A program made the position numbers and the translations under genes. Below the pieces are notes generated by a model. It saw only the letters and a list, made by a program, of their open reading frames with translations, did no database searches and was not told the origin of the DNA. DNA of 64,000 nt from UBA2377 sp964429385. Lineage in GTDB: Bacteria > Verrucomicrobiota > Verrucomicrobiia > Opitutales > Opitutaceae. Position 1 is the first letter of the stretch; every line of letters starts with the position of its first letter. Shown here piece by piece: positions 25,306-33,389 of this stretch. The stretch spans positions 1-64,000 of the forward strand of contig CAYSBR010000002.1 in the NCBI GenBank assembly GCA_964429385.1. The letters are read 5' to 3'.

Positions 25306-25799
25306 AGGGCAAAGGCCGCGCGGATGCGGGCGGCGAGTTCGGCCGGGGTGGGCGCGATGTTGAGGGTGAGCGCGTCGGCCGGCTCTTCAAGAAGGGCGAG
25401 CTGGCCGTCGAGCATGGCGGGTTTCATGAAATGACCCTGACGTGCTTCCAGGCGCGCGGCGAGCTGCTCACGTGTGCCCTGCAGGTAAACCAGTCGCACG
25501 CGCGGGTCGGACGGGATGAGGGCGTGGCGGTAGGCGGCCTTGAGCGCGGAGCATGTGACCACGGTGGGCGTACCGGTGGCCAGGGCGGTGTCGATGCGAG
25601 CGCGCAGGGCGACGAGCCAGGGCGCGCGGTCGGCGTCGGTGAGCGGCTGGCCGGCGCTCATTTTGGCTATATTGGCGGGCGGGTGGAAATCGTCAGCCTC
25701 GGCCAGACCCCAGCCCAGAGTGTGGGCGAGGGCGCGCGCGACAGTGGTTTTGCCGCTGCCCGCCACTCCCATGATGACGATGATCTGCGGCGGGTTCAC
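25302..25799 (-). CDS. Gluconokinase (GntK/IdnK type)
   Basis: A 165-aa P-loop kinase phosphorylating gluconate at O6. The GTG at 25799 is preferred because it forms a GTGA overlap with the upstream DUF5069 stop; a TTG three codons earlier is possible. It has IIVIMGVAGSGKTTVARALA (P-loop), the substrate-binding EADDFHPPANIAKMSAGQPLTDADRAPWL, TCSALKAAYRHAL and GHFMKPAMLDGQLALLE, all classic for gluconate kinases. It is in a minus-strand operon with DUF5069 and S45 acylase genes. No gluconate transporter or dehydratase is in the window. Confidence 0.92.
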   Translation of the reverse strand: MNPPQIIVIMGVAGSGKTTVARALAHTLGWGLAEADDFHPPANIAKMSAGQPLTDADRAPWLVALRARIDTALATGTPTVVTCSALKAAYRHALIPSDPRVRLVYLQGTREQLAARLEARQGHFMKPAMLDGQLALLEEPADALTLNIAPTPAELAARIRAAFAL

Positions 25800-26245
25800 T
25801 GTGCCCAAGCGCGATTCGCGACCGGGTCGCGCCCTTCATCGAAATCCAGATAGTCGAACATCGTCTCAATGGGGCGATTCTCGAGGGATGATTCGCGGAT
25901 GCGTTGGGTGAGGATGGGGGCGCCGGCGTCGCGCCAGCCGCGTTTCATCATGAAACCGTTCCATACCTCGCATTCTTCGTCGGCGCGCGGTCCGCCGTGG
26001 GCGTGGCACCAGTCGAGCAGCGCGTCGTCGTGGAGGTCGCCGTCGAGCGTGCGGGTTTTGAGCGCTTCGTAACTGACACGCAGGAAATTGCAGCAGCGGC
26101 CGTCGAAACCCGTGCCGAGGTTGGCGATGTAGTCGGCGGGGAGTTGGCCGGCGGCGTGCAGGCGGATCTTGTCGAGCATGCGGCCGAAATAGACGAGTCG
26201 GCCAACCTTGAGATAGGGGCTGCGGAGTCCGGGAACGTGAGGCAT
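25796..26245 (-). CDS. DUF5069 domain protein
   Basis: A 149-aa protein from the ATG at 26245 (MPHVPGLRSPYLKVGRLVYF). It has the DUF5069 layout: GLRSPYLKVGRLVYFGRMLDKIRLHAAGQLPADY near the N-terminus, LDWCHAHGGPRADEE in the middle and FDYLDFDEGRD at the C-terminus. No enzymatic residue pattern is known to me for this family, which is common in Verrucomicrobia and Planctomycetes. Its stop overlaps the gluconokinase start. A 53-bp gap separates it from the small membrane-protein gene upstream. Confidence 0.8.
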   Translation of the reverse strand: MPHVPGLRSPYLKVGRLVYFGRMLDKIRLHAAGQLPADYIANLGTGFDGRCCNFLRVSYEALKTRTLDGDLHDDALLDWCHAHGGPRADEECEVWNGFMMKRGWRDAGAPILTQRIRESSLENRPIETMFDYLDFDEGRDPVANRAWAQ

Positions 26246-26298
26246 GACGATAATACCCTCCGGCAATGATGCCGGCGGCGAGCCGAAAACCGCTGAAC

Positions 26299-26571
26299 CT
26301 ACCAGCGCCGCCAGTAAGCCACCGTGGCGAGCACGCCAAGCAGCCAGGTGGGGGCGTTGACCCATAGTTGGTGGAAGGGCACCGGCCGGAGGTGGCACGC
26401 GTAGATGATGAGGACGTGCTTGATGGCGATGAGCACCCAGCAGACGAGGATGAAGCGCATCATACGCGGATCGCGGGGCTGCCGTCGCACGACATTCACT
26501 TCGCGCACAAATCCCTGCTCGTAATCGGAGGCGTGTGGACGGGAGAAAAGCTGGAGCAGGTTGGCGAACAT
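26299..26571 (-). CDS. Small membrane protein of unknown function
   Basis: A 90-aa frame starting MFANLLQLFSRPHASDYEQ. The composition is protein-like, with a charged N-terminal half (REVNVVRRQPRDPRMMR) and two likely membrane helices (residues about 39-58 and 70-86), ending AYWRRW. It sits 48 bases from the divergent YdeP-type gene and 53 bases before the DUF5069 gene on its own strand. I do not recognise a family. The chance of it being real is supported by its fit in the gap and lack of another frame here. Confidence 0.6.
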   Translation of the reverse strand: MFANLLQLFSRPHASDYEQGFVREVNVVRRQPRDPRMMRFILVCWVLIAIKHVLIIYACHLRPVPFHQLWVNAPTWLLGVLATVAYWRRW

Positions 26572-26619
26572 GAGGGAGGCTTGAAACCCTAACGAAAAGC
26601 CGCAGAAAGGAAAGCCGTC

Positions 26620-28983
26620 GTGTCCACCCCCGCAAAACCCACCTCCGCCCAGCCGCCCGTCGAACTCGCCGGCACCAAGCTGGATGCGCCCAGCGCCGCC
26701 GCCGCCGGTCTCACCGCCGTGGTCAAGACCAACAGCTATGTCGTCATGGGCGTGGGGCCGGTGCGCGGCACGCGGCTGCTGCTCGATGTTAACAAGGTGG
26801 ACGGGTTTGACTGCCAGTCCTGCGCCTGGCCCAGCCCGGACAGCGACCGGCATACCTTCGAATTCTGCGAAAACGGGGCGAAGGCCATCGCCGATGAGGC
26901 GACGCCGAAGCGGTGCACGCCGGAGTTTTTTCAGCGATACTCGGTCGCCGAACTGGCTGCGCAGAGCGACTACTGGCTCAACCGGCAGGGCCGCCTGACG
27001 CATCCCATGGTGCTGCGGCCTGGCGCCACGCATTACGAGCCGATCGGATGGGATGAGGCCTTTGCGCTTATCGCCCGTGGGCTGCAGGCCCTCGGTTCGC
27101 CTGATGAGGCCGCCTTTTACACCTCCGGGCGCACGAGCAATGAGGCGGCTTTTCTCTACCAGCTTTTTGTCCGTCAGTTCGGCACGAACAATCTCCCCGA
27201 CTGCTCCAACATGTGTCATGAATCGAGCGGCACCGCATTGGGTGAAACCATCGGCATCGGCAAGGGCACGGTAAAGCTGGATGACTTCGAAAAGGCGGAT
27301 GCCATCTTCATCATCGGCCAGAATCCCGGCACCAACCACCCGCGCATGCTCTCGACCCTCGAAGCCGCGAAAAAGCGCGGGGTGAAGGTGATCTCGGTCA
27401 ACCCGCTGCCCGAGGTCGGGACGGACCGCTTCAAAAATCCGCAGCATTTCATGAACCCGCTCAAGGCGCTGCCCACGCTGCTGGGCGAAGGGGCGCGTCT
27501 GGCCGATGTGTGGGTGCAGCCGCGCATCAACGGGGATCTCGCACTCTTCAAAGGCATCATGAAGGCGATGCTGGCGCGGGAGGACGCCGCGCCGGGTACG
27601 GTGTTCGACCACGATTTCATCCGCGCGCACACGCACGGCTACGAGGCGCTTGTGGCCGATTTGCGGGCCACGGCCTGGGAGGACATCGTCGGGGCCAGCG
27701 GCGTGGATCGCGCGCAGATCGAATCACTGGGCGAACTGGCGGCGCGTTCACGCGGGACCATTTGCTGCTGGGCGATGGGCCTCACCCAGCAGCCCAACTC
27801 GGTCGAGACCATCCAGACCGTCGTCAATTTTCTGCTCCTCGGCGGCCACATCGGCCGGCCCGGCGCGGGCGCCTGCCCGGTGCGCGGCCACTCCAACGTG
27901 CAGGGCGACCGCACCATGGGCATCTTTGAAAAAATGCCCGACTGGTGGCTCGACCGGCTCGACGCGGAGTTCGGCTTTCAGTCGCCGCGCGCACACGGGC
28001 TCGACACGGTGGACAGCATCAAGGCCATGCACGCCGGCCGCGTGAAAGTGTTTTTCGCCATGGGCGGCAACTTCCTTTCGGCCACACCCGATACCGAATA
28101 CACCGCCGAGGCGCTGCGGCGTTGCGCGCTGACCGCGCAAGTCTCGACGAAGCTCAATCGCGCCCACCTCGTCACCGGCCGCACCGCGCTTATCCTGCCC
28201 TGCCTTGGCCGCAGCGAACGCGACCGGCAGGGCACGGGCGAACAGTTTGTCACCGTCGAGGACTCGATGGGCATCATCAACCCCTCCCGCGGCAAGGTGG
28301 AGCCGGCCTCCCCGCACCTGCTGAGCGAGCCGGCCATCGTCTGTCGTCTGGCGCAGGCGGTGCTGGGCGCGAAATCCGGCACGCCCTGGGCGGACTTCGC
28401 CGCGAACTACGACCTGATCCGCGACCGCATCGCGCGGGTGGTGCCCGGCTTCGAGGATTACAACCGGCGCACGCGCGAGGGCATCTTCTATCTGCCCAAC
28501 GCGCCGCGCGACCAGCGCGAGTGGCGCACGACCACACAACGGGCCAACTTTACGGTGGCGGCGATCCCCCGCCGCTCATTTGTGCCGGGTGAGTATGTGA
28601 TGATGACCATCCGTACGCATGACCAGTTCAACACCACGGTTTACGGACTCGATGACCGCTACCGCGGCGTCTTTGGCGGCCGGCGCGTGGTCTTCATGCA
28701 CGAGGAGGATATCCGCGAAGCCGGCCTGCAGGCCGGGCAGATCGTGGATCTCACCAACCGCCATGGCGGCACCGAGCGTGTGGCGAAGCATTTCATGGTG
28801 GCGCCCTACCGCATCCCGCGCGGCTGTGCGGCCACGTATTTCCCCGAAGCCAACGTCCTTGTGCCGATCGGCAGCGTTGCGGCCAAGAGCAACACCCCCA
28901 CCAGCAAATTCGTGATCATCACGATAGTGCCCTCGCCCGATCCCGAGGCGGCCCTCGCCGCGTTGCGGGCTGGCGCCGCCTGA
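26620..28983 (+). CDS. FdhF/YdeP-type molybdopterin oxidoreductase
   Basis: A 787-aa protein with a GTG start preceded by an AAGGAAAG ribosome-binding site. It has molybdopterin oxidoreductase features: FDCQSCAWPSPD near the N-terminus (only two cysteines, not the four-cysteine cluster motif of Nap/Fdh), FYTSGRTSNEAAFLYQLF, NNLPDCSNMCHESSG, GQNPGTNHPR, and GRPGAGACPVRGHSNVQGDRTMG. The C-terminal dinucleotide-binding domain includes MTIRTHDQFNTTVYGLDDRYRG. This is the plan of E. coli YdeP, an enzyme linked to acid resistance with unclear substrate. No partner iron-sulfur or FdhD gene is adjacent. The N-terminal cluster is probably absent or altered. Confidence 0.9.
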   Translation: MSTPAKPTSAQPPVELAGTKLDAPSAAAAGLTAVVKTNSYVVMGVGPVRGTRLLLDVNKVDGFDCQSCAWPSPDSDRHTFEFCENGAKAIADEATPKRCTPEFFQRYSVAELAAQSDYWLNRQGRLTHPMVLRPGATHYEPIGWDEAFALIARGLQALGSPDEAAFYTSGRTSNEAAFLYQLFVRQFGTNNLPDCSNMCHESSGTALGETIGIGKGTVKLDDFEKADAIFIIGQNPGTNHPRMLSTLEAAKKRGVKVISVNPLPEVGTDRFKNPQHFMNPLKALPTLLGEGARLADVWVQPRINGDLALFKGIMKAMLAREDAAPGTVFDHDFIRAHTHGYEALVADLRATAWEDIVGASGVDRAQIESLGELAARSRGTICCWAMGLTQQPNSVETIQTVVNFLLLGGHIGRPGAGACPVRGHSNVQGDRTMGIFEKMPDWWLDRLDAEFGFQSPRAHGLDTVDSIKAMHAGRVKVFFAMGGNFLSATPDTEYTAEALRRCALTAQVSTKLNRAHLVTGRTALILPCLGRSERDRQGTGEQFVTVEDSMGIINPSRGKVEPASPHLLSEPAIVCRLAQAVLGAKSGTPWADFAANYDLIRDRIARVVPGFEDYNRRTREGIFYLPNAPRDQREWRTTTQRANFTVAAIPRRSFVPGEYVMMTIRTHDQFNTTVYGLDDRYRGVFGGRRVVFMHEEDIREAGLQAGQIVDLTNRHGGTERVAKHFMVAPYRIPRGCAATYFPEANVLVPIGSVAAKSNTPTSKFVIITIVPSPDPEAALAALRAGAA

Positions 28984-29035
28984 GCCGTGAGATAAAGGGA
29001 ACCAATTCCCGCCGGTCTTTGTCACAAACCCCATC

Positions 29036-29548
29036 ATGAAAACCCAATCCGTTATCATTCTCGCGGCGGCGTTGCTCGCCGCTCCGTTTGCGATGGCGAA
29101 TGAATCCGGCTCCAATGTCGAAGTGCTCTTCGCCAAGGAGCCCGGACAATACGCCGATGTGCGCGACGCGTGGAGCCCCACGGAGAAAGGCCAGGCGGCC
29201 AATCTCGACGCGCTGAAACAACACATTGAGCAGCGGGCCAAGCCCCTGTTGCAGGACGGGCAAAAACTCACGGTCACCCTGACCGAGGTGGATCTGGCCG
29301 GCGACTTCGAGCCCTGGGGGCGCGCCGGCATGCAGGATGTGCGCGTCGTGAAGGAAATCTATCCCCCGCGCATCGACCTTGAGTTCAAGCTGACCGATGC
29401 CGCCGGGGCTGTCGTCAAGGAAGGCAAACGCGAACTCCGCGACCTTGCCTTCATGATGAAGCTCTCGATTGATCGCAGCGATGCGCTCCGCCATGACAAG
29501 GAGCTGCTCAACAACTGGCTCCGCAGCGAATTCAAGGCCGGCAAGTAA
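29036..29548 (+). CDS. Periplasmic DUF3016 family protein
   Basis: A 170-aa protein with a clear signal peptide (MKTQSVIILAAALLAAPFAMA). The mature part matches DUF3016: VEVLFAKEPGQYADVRDAWSP, an IDLEFKLTDAAGAVVKEGKRELRDLAF segment and a terminal DKELLNNWLRSEF. Function of the family is unknown. It is separated from the YdeP-type gene by a 52-bp gap and is followed by a strong hairpin. Confidence 0.82.
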   Translation: MKTQSVIILAAALLAAPFAMANESGSNVEVLFAKEPGQYADVRDAWSPTEKGQAANLDALKQHIEQRAKPLLQDGQKLTVTLTEVDLAGDFEPWGRAGMQDVRVVKEIYPPRIDLEFKLTDAAGAVVKEGKRELRDLAFMMKLSIDRSDALRHDKELLNNWLRSEFKAGK

Positions 29549-29581
29549 AGCAATTTCAAGGCGCGAAAACGCCTTTGCCCG

Positions 29582-29611
29582 CGGCCGCGAGCGTCTCCAC
29601 GCTCGCGGCCG
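29582..29611 (+). terminator. Perfect 13-bp hairpin between the DUF3016 and S4 genes
   Basis: CGGCCGCGAGCGT and ACGCTCGCGGCCG are exact reverse complements with a 4-nt CTCC loop, 34 bases after the DUF3016 stop; the following GTGTTGTCTT is only partly T-rich. It is either a terminator or an attenuator in front of the S4 gene. If transcripts end here, the S4 protein must start at or after 29611. Confidence 0.6.
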
Positions 29612-30000
29612 TGTTGTCTTCGGATTCCCCCGTCAGCGCCCGCCTCGACAAGTGGCTGTGGTGGGTGCGCCTGTTCAAGACGCGGGCTCTGGCGGTAGCC
29701 GCGATCCAGCACGGCTCCGTGCGGGTCAACGACCACCCGGTCAAACCCGCGCGCGAGGTCCGTCCCGGGGAGACCGTCACCTTGCGGCAGGGGGTGGTCA
29801 CGCGCACCCTGCGCGTACTGGCCGTGCCGGGCTCCCGCCTCGGCGCGAAACAAGTGGCCGCCCATTGCGAAGATCTCACGCCTCCCGCCGAGTTTGAAAA
29901 AGCCCGGGCGCAGCGTGAGCAGCAATCCCTGGCCCGGGACAAGGGCAGCGGCCGACCCACGAAACGGGACCGCCGGAGGCTGGATCAACTCTGGGAATAA
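29611..30000 (+). CDS. S4-domain RNA-binding protein (Hsp15-like)
   Basis: A 129-aa protein when started at GTG 29611; a TTG at 29575 would add 12 Ala/Val-rich residues that come from a perfect hairpin and are unlikely to be native. Residues about 8-70 form an S4 RNA-binding domain: RLDKWLWWVRLFKTRALAVAAI and GSVRVNDHPVKPAREVRPGE. The C-terminus is basic (KGSGRPTKRDRRRLDQL). It resembles the heat-shock protein Hsp15, which rescues 50S subunits carrying nascent chains on tRNA. It begins a run of RNA-related genes with the RRM protein and helicase. Confidence 0.85.
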   Translation: MLSSDSPVSARLDKWLWWVRLFKTRALAVAAIQHGSVRVNDHPVKPAREVRPGETVTLRQGVVTRTLRVLAVPGSRLGAKQVAAHCEDLTPPAEFEKARAQREQQSLARDKGSGRPTKRDRRRLDQLWE

Positions 30001-30194
30001 GGCCGCTCCCCCTTGGCCCCATCTGGAATAAACTTGCTTAAATTCACTCTCCCTGTGTCTTAAACCCCATCGTTAGAGAAAGCGTTAGATGACAGTATCT
30101 GGTGAGTCGTAGGCTGAGCGAGTGCTCAAGTGATGATTTCGAAACCCACGGTGGGAACGGACTGGCAGCAGACGATGGATCTACGAGACATCAC
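30001..30194 (+). promoter_or_regulatory. Promoter and long leader of the RRM gene
   Basis: No protein is encoded in these 194 bases. A direct repeat CGTTAGA (30070-30076 and 30083-30089) sits upstream, followed by small hairpins TGAGC-GAGT-GCTCA (30115-30128) and CCCA-CGG-TGGG (30144-30154). A long structured leader before a glycine-rich RRM gene resembles cold-shock leaders. The exact promoter boxes are not clear. Confidence 0.45.
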
Positions 30195-30563
30195 ATGAGT
30201 AACTCCAAACTGTACGTTGGTAACCTGTCCTTCAAGACGTCCGAAGACGAACTCCGTTCGCACTTCGGCCAGTTCGGCAGCGTGACCGACGTTTACGTCG
30301 CCATGGACAAGATGACCGGCCGCCCCCGCGGCTTTGCGTTCGTCACCATGGGCACGGATGAAGAGGCCAAGATTGCGGCCGAGAAGGTCAACGGTACCGA
30401 GCTCGGCGGCCGTCAGCTGACCGTCAACGAGGCCCGGCCGAAGGAAGATCGTCCCAGCGGCGGCGGCTTCGGCGGCGGTGGCCGTGGTTTCGGCGGCGGC
30501 GGTGGCGGCGGTGGTCGCGGCGGTTTCGGCCGCGATCGCGATCGTGGCGATCGCCGCTACTGA
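30195..30563 (+). CDS. Glycine-rich RRM RNA-binding protein
   Basis: A 122-aa protein from ATG 30195 (an in-frame upstream extension is in the untranslated leader). Residues 1-80 are one RNA recognition motif with RNP2 KLYVGNL and RNP1 RGFAFVTM. The C-terminus (about 92-122) is nearly all Gly, Arg and Phe (GGGFGGGGRGFGGGG, GRDRDRGDRRY), an RGG-like tail. Such proteins in cyanobacteria and other bacteria bind single-stranded RNA, are often cold-induced and may control their own mRNA. It is followed by a terminator and a DEAD-box helicase gene, a common functional pairing. Confidence 0.93.
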   Translation: MSNSKLYVGNLSFKTSEDELRSHFGQFGSVTDVYVAMDKMTGRPRGFAFVTMGTDEEAKIAAEKVNGTELGGRQLTVNEARPKEDRPSGGGFGGGGRGFGGGGGGGGRGGFGRDRDRGDRRY

Positions 30564-30592
30564 TCAGATCGGTCTGACCAACTGATTTTTCG

Positions 30593-30627
30593 AGGGACGG
30601 CGCTCCTTTGGGCTCCGTCCCTTTTTA
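30593..30627 (+). terminator. Rho-independent terminator of the RRM gene
   Basis: AGGGACGG and CCGTCCCT pair around a loop, with additional GC pairing one mismatch further in, and TTTTTATTTTT follows directly. It lies 30 bases after the RRM stop. Confidence 0.85.
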
Positions 30628-30656
30628 TTTTTCGCAGCGTTAGCAGATAACTTTCC

Positions 30657-31898
30657 ATGTCATTCAAAGCACTCAACCTATCCCCGGATGTCCTGCGCGG
30701 TGTGCAGGCTGCCGGCTATGCCGAGCCCACGCCCATCCAACTTCGCGCGATTCCGATCGTGCTGGGCGGGGGCGATGTCATCGGCTCGGCGCAGACCGGC
30801 ACGGGCAAGACGGCGGCCTTCGCCCTGCCCATTCTCACCCGGCTGGGCGGCCACGGCAAAACGCGCGTGCTCGTGCTCGAGCCCACGCGTGAACTCGCGG
30901 CCCAGGTTGAGACGGCTTTCCGCGATTTCGCCCGCTTCACCAATTTGCGCACGGTCGCCATTTTCGGCGGCGTCGGTTACGGCAATCAACGCGCCGAGCT
31001 GCGCCGGGGCGTTGACATCATCGTCGCCACCCCGGGCCGCCTCATGGACTATTTGAAGGAGGGCACGCTCAGCCTCCGCGATATCAGCACCCTCGTGCTC
31101 GACGAGGTGGATCACATGCTCGACATGGGCTTTCTGCCAGTGGTGAAAGACATCATCGGGCGCTGTCCGCGCGAGCGCCAGACCCTCCTTTTTTCCGCCA
31201 CCGTGCCGCCGGAGATCCAGGCCATCGCCTCCTTCGCGCTGCGCAATCCGACGCGGATCGAGGTCGGCGTCAACCGCACCGTCAATCAATCGGTCAACCA
31301 TGCGCTCTACCCCGTGGGTTATGCGCAGAAGTTCGACCTCCTGCTCGCGCTCTTGGCGAAGACCGACTTCGACAGCGTGCTCGTTTTCTCCCGCACCAAA
31401 CATGGGGCGGACAAAATCGCGCGTCGCCTCAAGGCGGCCAACCACTCCGTCGCCGTCCTGCATGCCAACCGCTCGCAGAACCAGCGCATGGAGGCGCTCG
31501 CCGGCTTCAAGTCGGGCAAGTATGAGGTGATGGTGGCGACCGACATCGCCGCCCGCGGCATTGATGTCGCCGGGGTTTCGCACGTCATCAATTACGACGT
31601 GCCGGAAAAACCGGAGGACTATGTCCATCGCATCGGTCGCACGGGCCGCGCCCAGTCCGTGGGCGACGCCTTCACTTTGGTGACACCGGAAAACGAGAAG
31701 GACATCCGCGATATCCAGCGGTTCATCGGCGCGAAGATTCCCGAGCTGAAGCTCGAAGGATTTCCCTACGGCCCCTATGCGCCGCGGCCGGCGCAGCCGC
31801 CCGAGGCCCGGGAAAGCCGGAGTGAAGCGGCCCGGCATCCGCGAGAGGAAAACCGCCGCGGCGGACGGAGCCGCTTTGGCTTCCGCGGACGGCGGTAA
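30657..31898 (+). CDS. DEAD-box ATP-dependent RNA helicase, RhlE type
   Basis: A 413-aa helicase with the ordered superfamily-2 motifs: Q motif (GYAEPTPIQLRAIP), I AQTGTGKT, Ia PTRELA, Ib TPGR, II DEVD, III SAT, IV VLVFSRTKHGADKIARRL, V ATDIAARGID and VI HRIGRTGR. Motif II reads DEVD where DEAD is usual; the acidic pairs needed for Mg-ATP are intact. The C-terminus is Pro/Arg/Gly-rich (RRGGRSRFGFRGRR), like RhlE tails that hold RNA. It follows the RRM gene and its terminator by 30 bases, so it probably has its own start, or depends on read-through. Confidence 0.95.
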   Translation: MSFKALNLSPDVLRGVQAAGYAEPTPIQLRAIPIVLGGGDVIGSAQTGTGKTAAFALPILTRLGGHGKTRVLVLEPTRELAAQVETAFRDFARFTNLRTVAIFGGVGYGNQRAELRRGVDIIVATPGRLMDYLKEGTLSLRDISTLVLDEVDHMLDMGFLPVVKDIIGRCPRERQTLLFSATVPPEIQAIASFALRNPTRIEVGVNRTVNQSVNHALYPVGYAQKFDLLLALLAKTDFDSVLVFSRTKHGADKIARRLKAANHSVAVLHANRSQNQRMEALAGFKSGKYEVMVATDIAARGIDVAGVSHVINYDVPEKPEDYVHRIGRTGRAQSVGDAFTLVTPENEKDIRDIQRFIGAKIPELKLEGFPYGPYAPRPAQPPEARESRSEAARHPREENRRGGRSRFGFRGRR

Positions 31899-31970
31899 AA
31901 GTGTGCGGGCCGGCACTGGTGGGGGATTTTCTGGTTTCCCTGGCAGGATTCCGCGCATTCCTTTGTCCCT

Positions 31971-32594
31971 GTGTCATCCGCCGTTGAAAAACATCTGACC
32001 GCGCTGCGCGCGTGCGTGCGCTGCCCGCGGATGCATCGGCCTGCCGTCGTGGGCCGGCCGGTGGCTAGCCGGGTGCTGTTGGTGGGGCAGGCTCCGGGGG
32101 ATAAAGAGCCGAAGTTGGGGCGGCCGTTTGCGTGGACCGCGGGCAAGACGCTTTTCAAATGGTTTCACGCCGCCTTGGGTTGGACGGAGGACGAGGTGCG
32201 CGACCGCATTTATTTCGCCGCGGTGTGCCGTTGTTTTCCTGGCAAGCGCCCGGAGGGCGGCGATCGTGTGCCTTCGCCCGATGAAATCGCCCGTTGTGCG
32301 CACTGGCTGGAGCGGGAGTTCGCCCTGTTGCGCCCCGGCTTGGTCCTGCCGGTGGGCAAGCTGGCGATCACACAATTTCTCCCACCGGCACCGCTCAACG
32401 ATATGATCGGCCGCACGGTTTCCATCACGTATCGCGGGCATACGGCGGACTGCATCCCGCTGCCGCATCCTTCGGGGGCTTCGCCTTGGCATCGGATGGA
32501 GCCGGGCAAGACCCTCCTGCACCGCGCGCTGGCGCAAGTGGCGGCGCACCCGGCCATCAGAAATTCCGTGCCAAACGGGGGCGAGGCCGTCTAG
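31971..32594 (+). CDS. Uracil-DNA glycosylase family protein (family 4/5-like)
   Basis: A 207-aa protein from a GTG. It has the glycosylase signatures: VLLVGQAPGDKEPKLGRPF (motif 1, G-x-A-P-G-x-x-E) and IPLPHPSGASPWHRM (motif 2, H-P-S). Cysteines C15 and C18 (RACVRCPRM), and the pair in VCRCFPGKR, fit the four-cysteine iron-sulfur cluster of family 4/5 enzymes. It removes uracil from DNA during base excision repair. It is followed 11 bases later by an FKBP gene, so the two may be co-transcribed. The distinction among families 4, 5 and related ones was not resolved. Confidence 0.88.
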   Translation: MSSAVEKHLTALRACVRCPRMHRPAVVGRPVASRVLLVGQAPGDKEPKLGRPFAWTAGKTLFKWFHAALGWTEDEVRDRIYFAAVCRCFPGKRPEGGDRVPSPDEIARCAHWLEREFALLRPGLVLPVGKLAITQFLPPAPLNDMIGRTVSITYRGHTADCIPLPHPSGASPWHRMEPGKTLLHRALAQVAAHPAIRNSVPNGGEAV

Positions 32595-32605
32595 GGTCCG
32601 CGGCC

Positions 32606-33067
32606 ATGGTTCGTTCCCTTTTGCTTGTTCTCTGTCTCTGCCTTGCCCCGCTGGTCCTCCACGCCCAGCGCGAGAAACTTCCGCCGGAGGATCTGGCCTG
32701 GGTGGAGGAGCACTTTCCCGAGGCGAAGAAAACCAGCACCGGCATCCGCTATGTGGTGCTGGAGGAGGGCTCCGGGGAGTTTGCCAAGCCGGGCAACCAA
32801 GTCTCGGTGCTCTATGTGGGCCGGTTGATCGACGGCCAGACTTTTGACCAGAAGCAGGATCCCAAGGATCCGTTCACCTTCCGGCTGGGCCGCAATCAGG
32901 TCATCCGCGGCTGGGATCAGATCCTGCAATTGATGCGGCCGGGTGACCGGTGGATGGTGATCATTCCCCCGGAGCTGGCTTATGGATCGCGGGGTCAGGC
33001 TCCACGTATTCCACGCAACTCCACGCTGGTGTTTATGATGCAGTTGCTGGAGGCGAAGGCGGACTGA
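32606..33067 (+). CDS. Periplasmic FKBP-type peptidyl-prolyl cis-trans isomerase
   Basis: A 153-aa protein starting MVRSLLLVLCLCLAPLVLHA, a signal peptide. Residues about 45-150 are one FKBP domain: VSVLYVGRLIDGQTFD, FRLGRNQVIRGWDQILQLM, PGDRWMVIIPPELAYGSRG and STLVFMMQLLEAK, with the typical aromatic active-site residues. It speeds cis-trans isomerisation at proline bonds in exported proteins. The ATG is chosen because it begins the signal peptide; the frame upstream of it belongs to uracil-DNA glycosylase in another phase. Confidence 0.92.
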   Translation: MVRSLLLVLCLCLAPLVLHAQREKLPPEDLAWVEEHFPEAKKTSTGIRYVVLEEGSGEFAKPGNQVSVLYVGRLIDGQTFDQKQDPKDPFTFRLGRNQVIRGWDQILQLMRPGDRWMVIIPPELAYGSRGQAPRIPRNSTLVFMMQLLEAKAD

Positions 33068-33110
33068 GTCGCCGGTCTCCGGGCCGACCGATTGGCCGGA
33101 CCGACCCGAC

Positions 33111-33389
33111 TTACCGCTGCTCCGCGGCGCGGGTGTAGCTGTAATTGAGCCTGAACTCTTCGATGGCCTGGGTGCGGGCGAGATGCGGTGATACGCCCCG
33201 GTTCATGAGTTCGGCGGCGCGGTTTTCGATCCAGCGTTGCCGGAAGTTCTCTTCCACCTCGGTGGCGACCGCCTTGTTTTCCTTCGGTTTGCCGCCCTTT
33301 TTCCAGCTGATGCAGCCGGTCAGGCAGACGGAGGTGAGCACGAGGACAAACAGGAGGGCGCGGTGGGTGGCTGGCATGATCAAACGCAT
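33111..33389 (-). CDS. Small lipoprotein of unknown function
   Basis: A 92-aa protein from ATG 33389 (another ATG at 33377). MRLIMPATHRALLFVLVLTSVCLTGC is a signal sequence ending in a lipobox LTGC, followed by a Lys/Glu-rich helix (SWKKGGKPKENKAVATEVEENF) and a helical C-terminus. No family recognised. It converges on the FKBP gene and diverges from the Pro-rich membrane gene. Confidence 0.75.
   Translation of the reverse strand: MRLIMPATHRALLFVLVLTSVCLTGCISWKKGGKPKENKAVATEVEENFRQRWIENRAAELMNRGVSPHLARTQAIEEFRLNYSYTRAAEQR

Noticed and set aside
23062..25434. A 790-codon + strand frame opposite the S45 acylase gene
   Set aside because: It is a mirror of a well-supported enzyme gene, with Gly-rich sequence and no recognisable fold.
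30060..30194. Hairpins before the RRM gene considered as a tRNA or known riboswitch
   Set aside because: No cloverleaf with a T-loop GTTCGAAT-type segment can be drawn, and no known riboswitch core is recognised. Kept only as a leader region.
30657..31898. DEVD in helicase motif II considered as an inactivating change
   Set aside because: The two acidic residues that coordinate Mg-ATP are unchanged and all other motifs are intact, so the helicase should be active.
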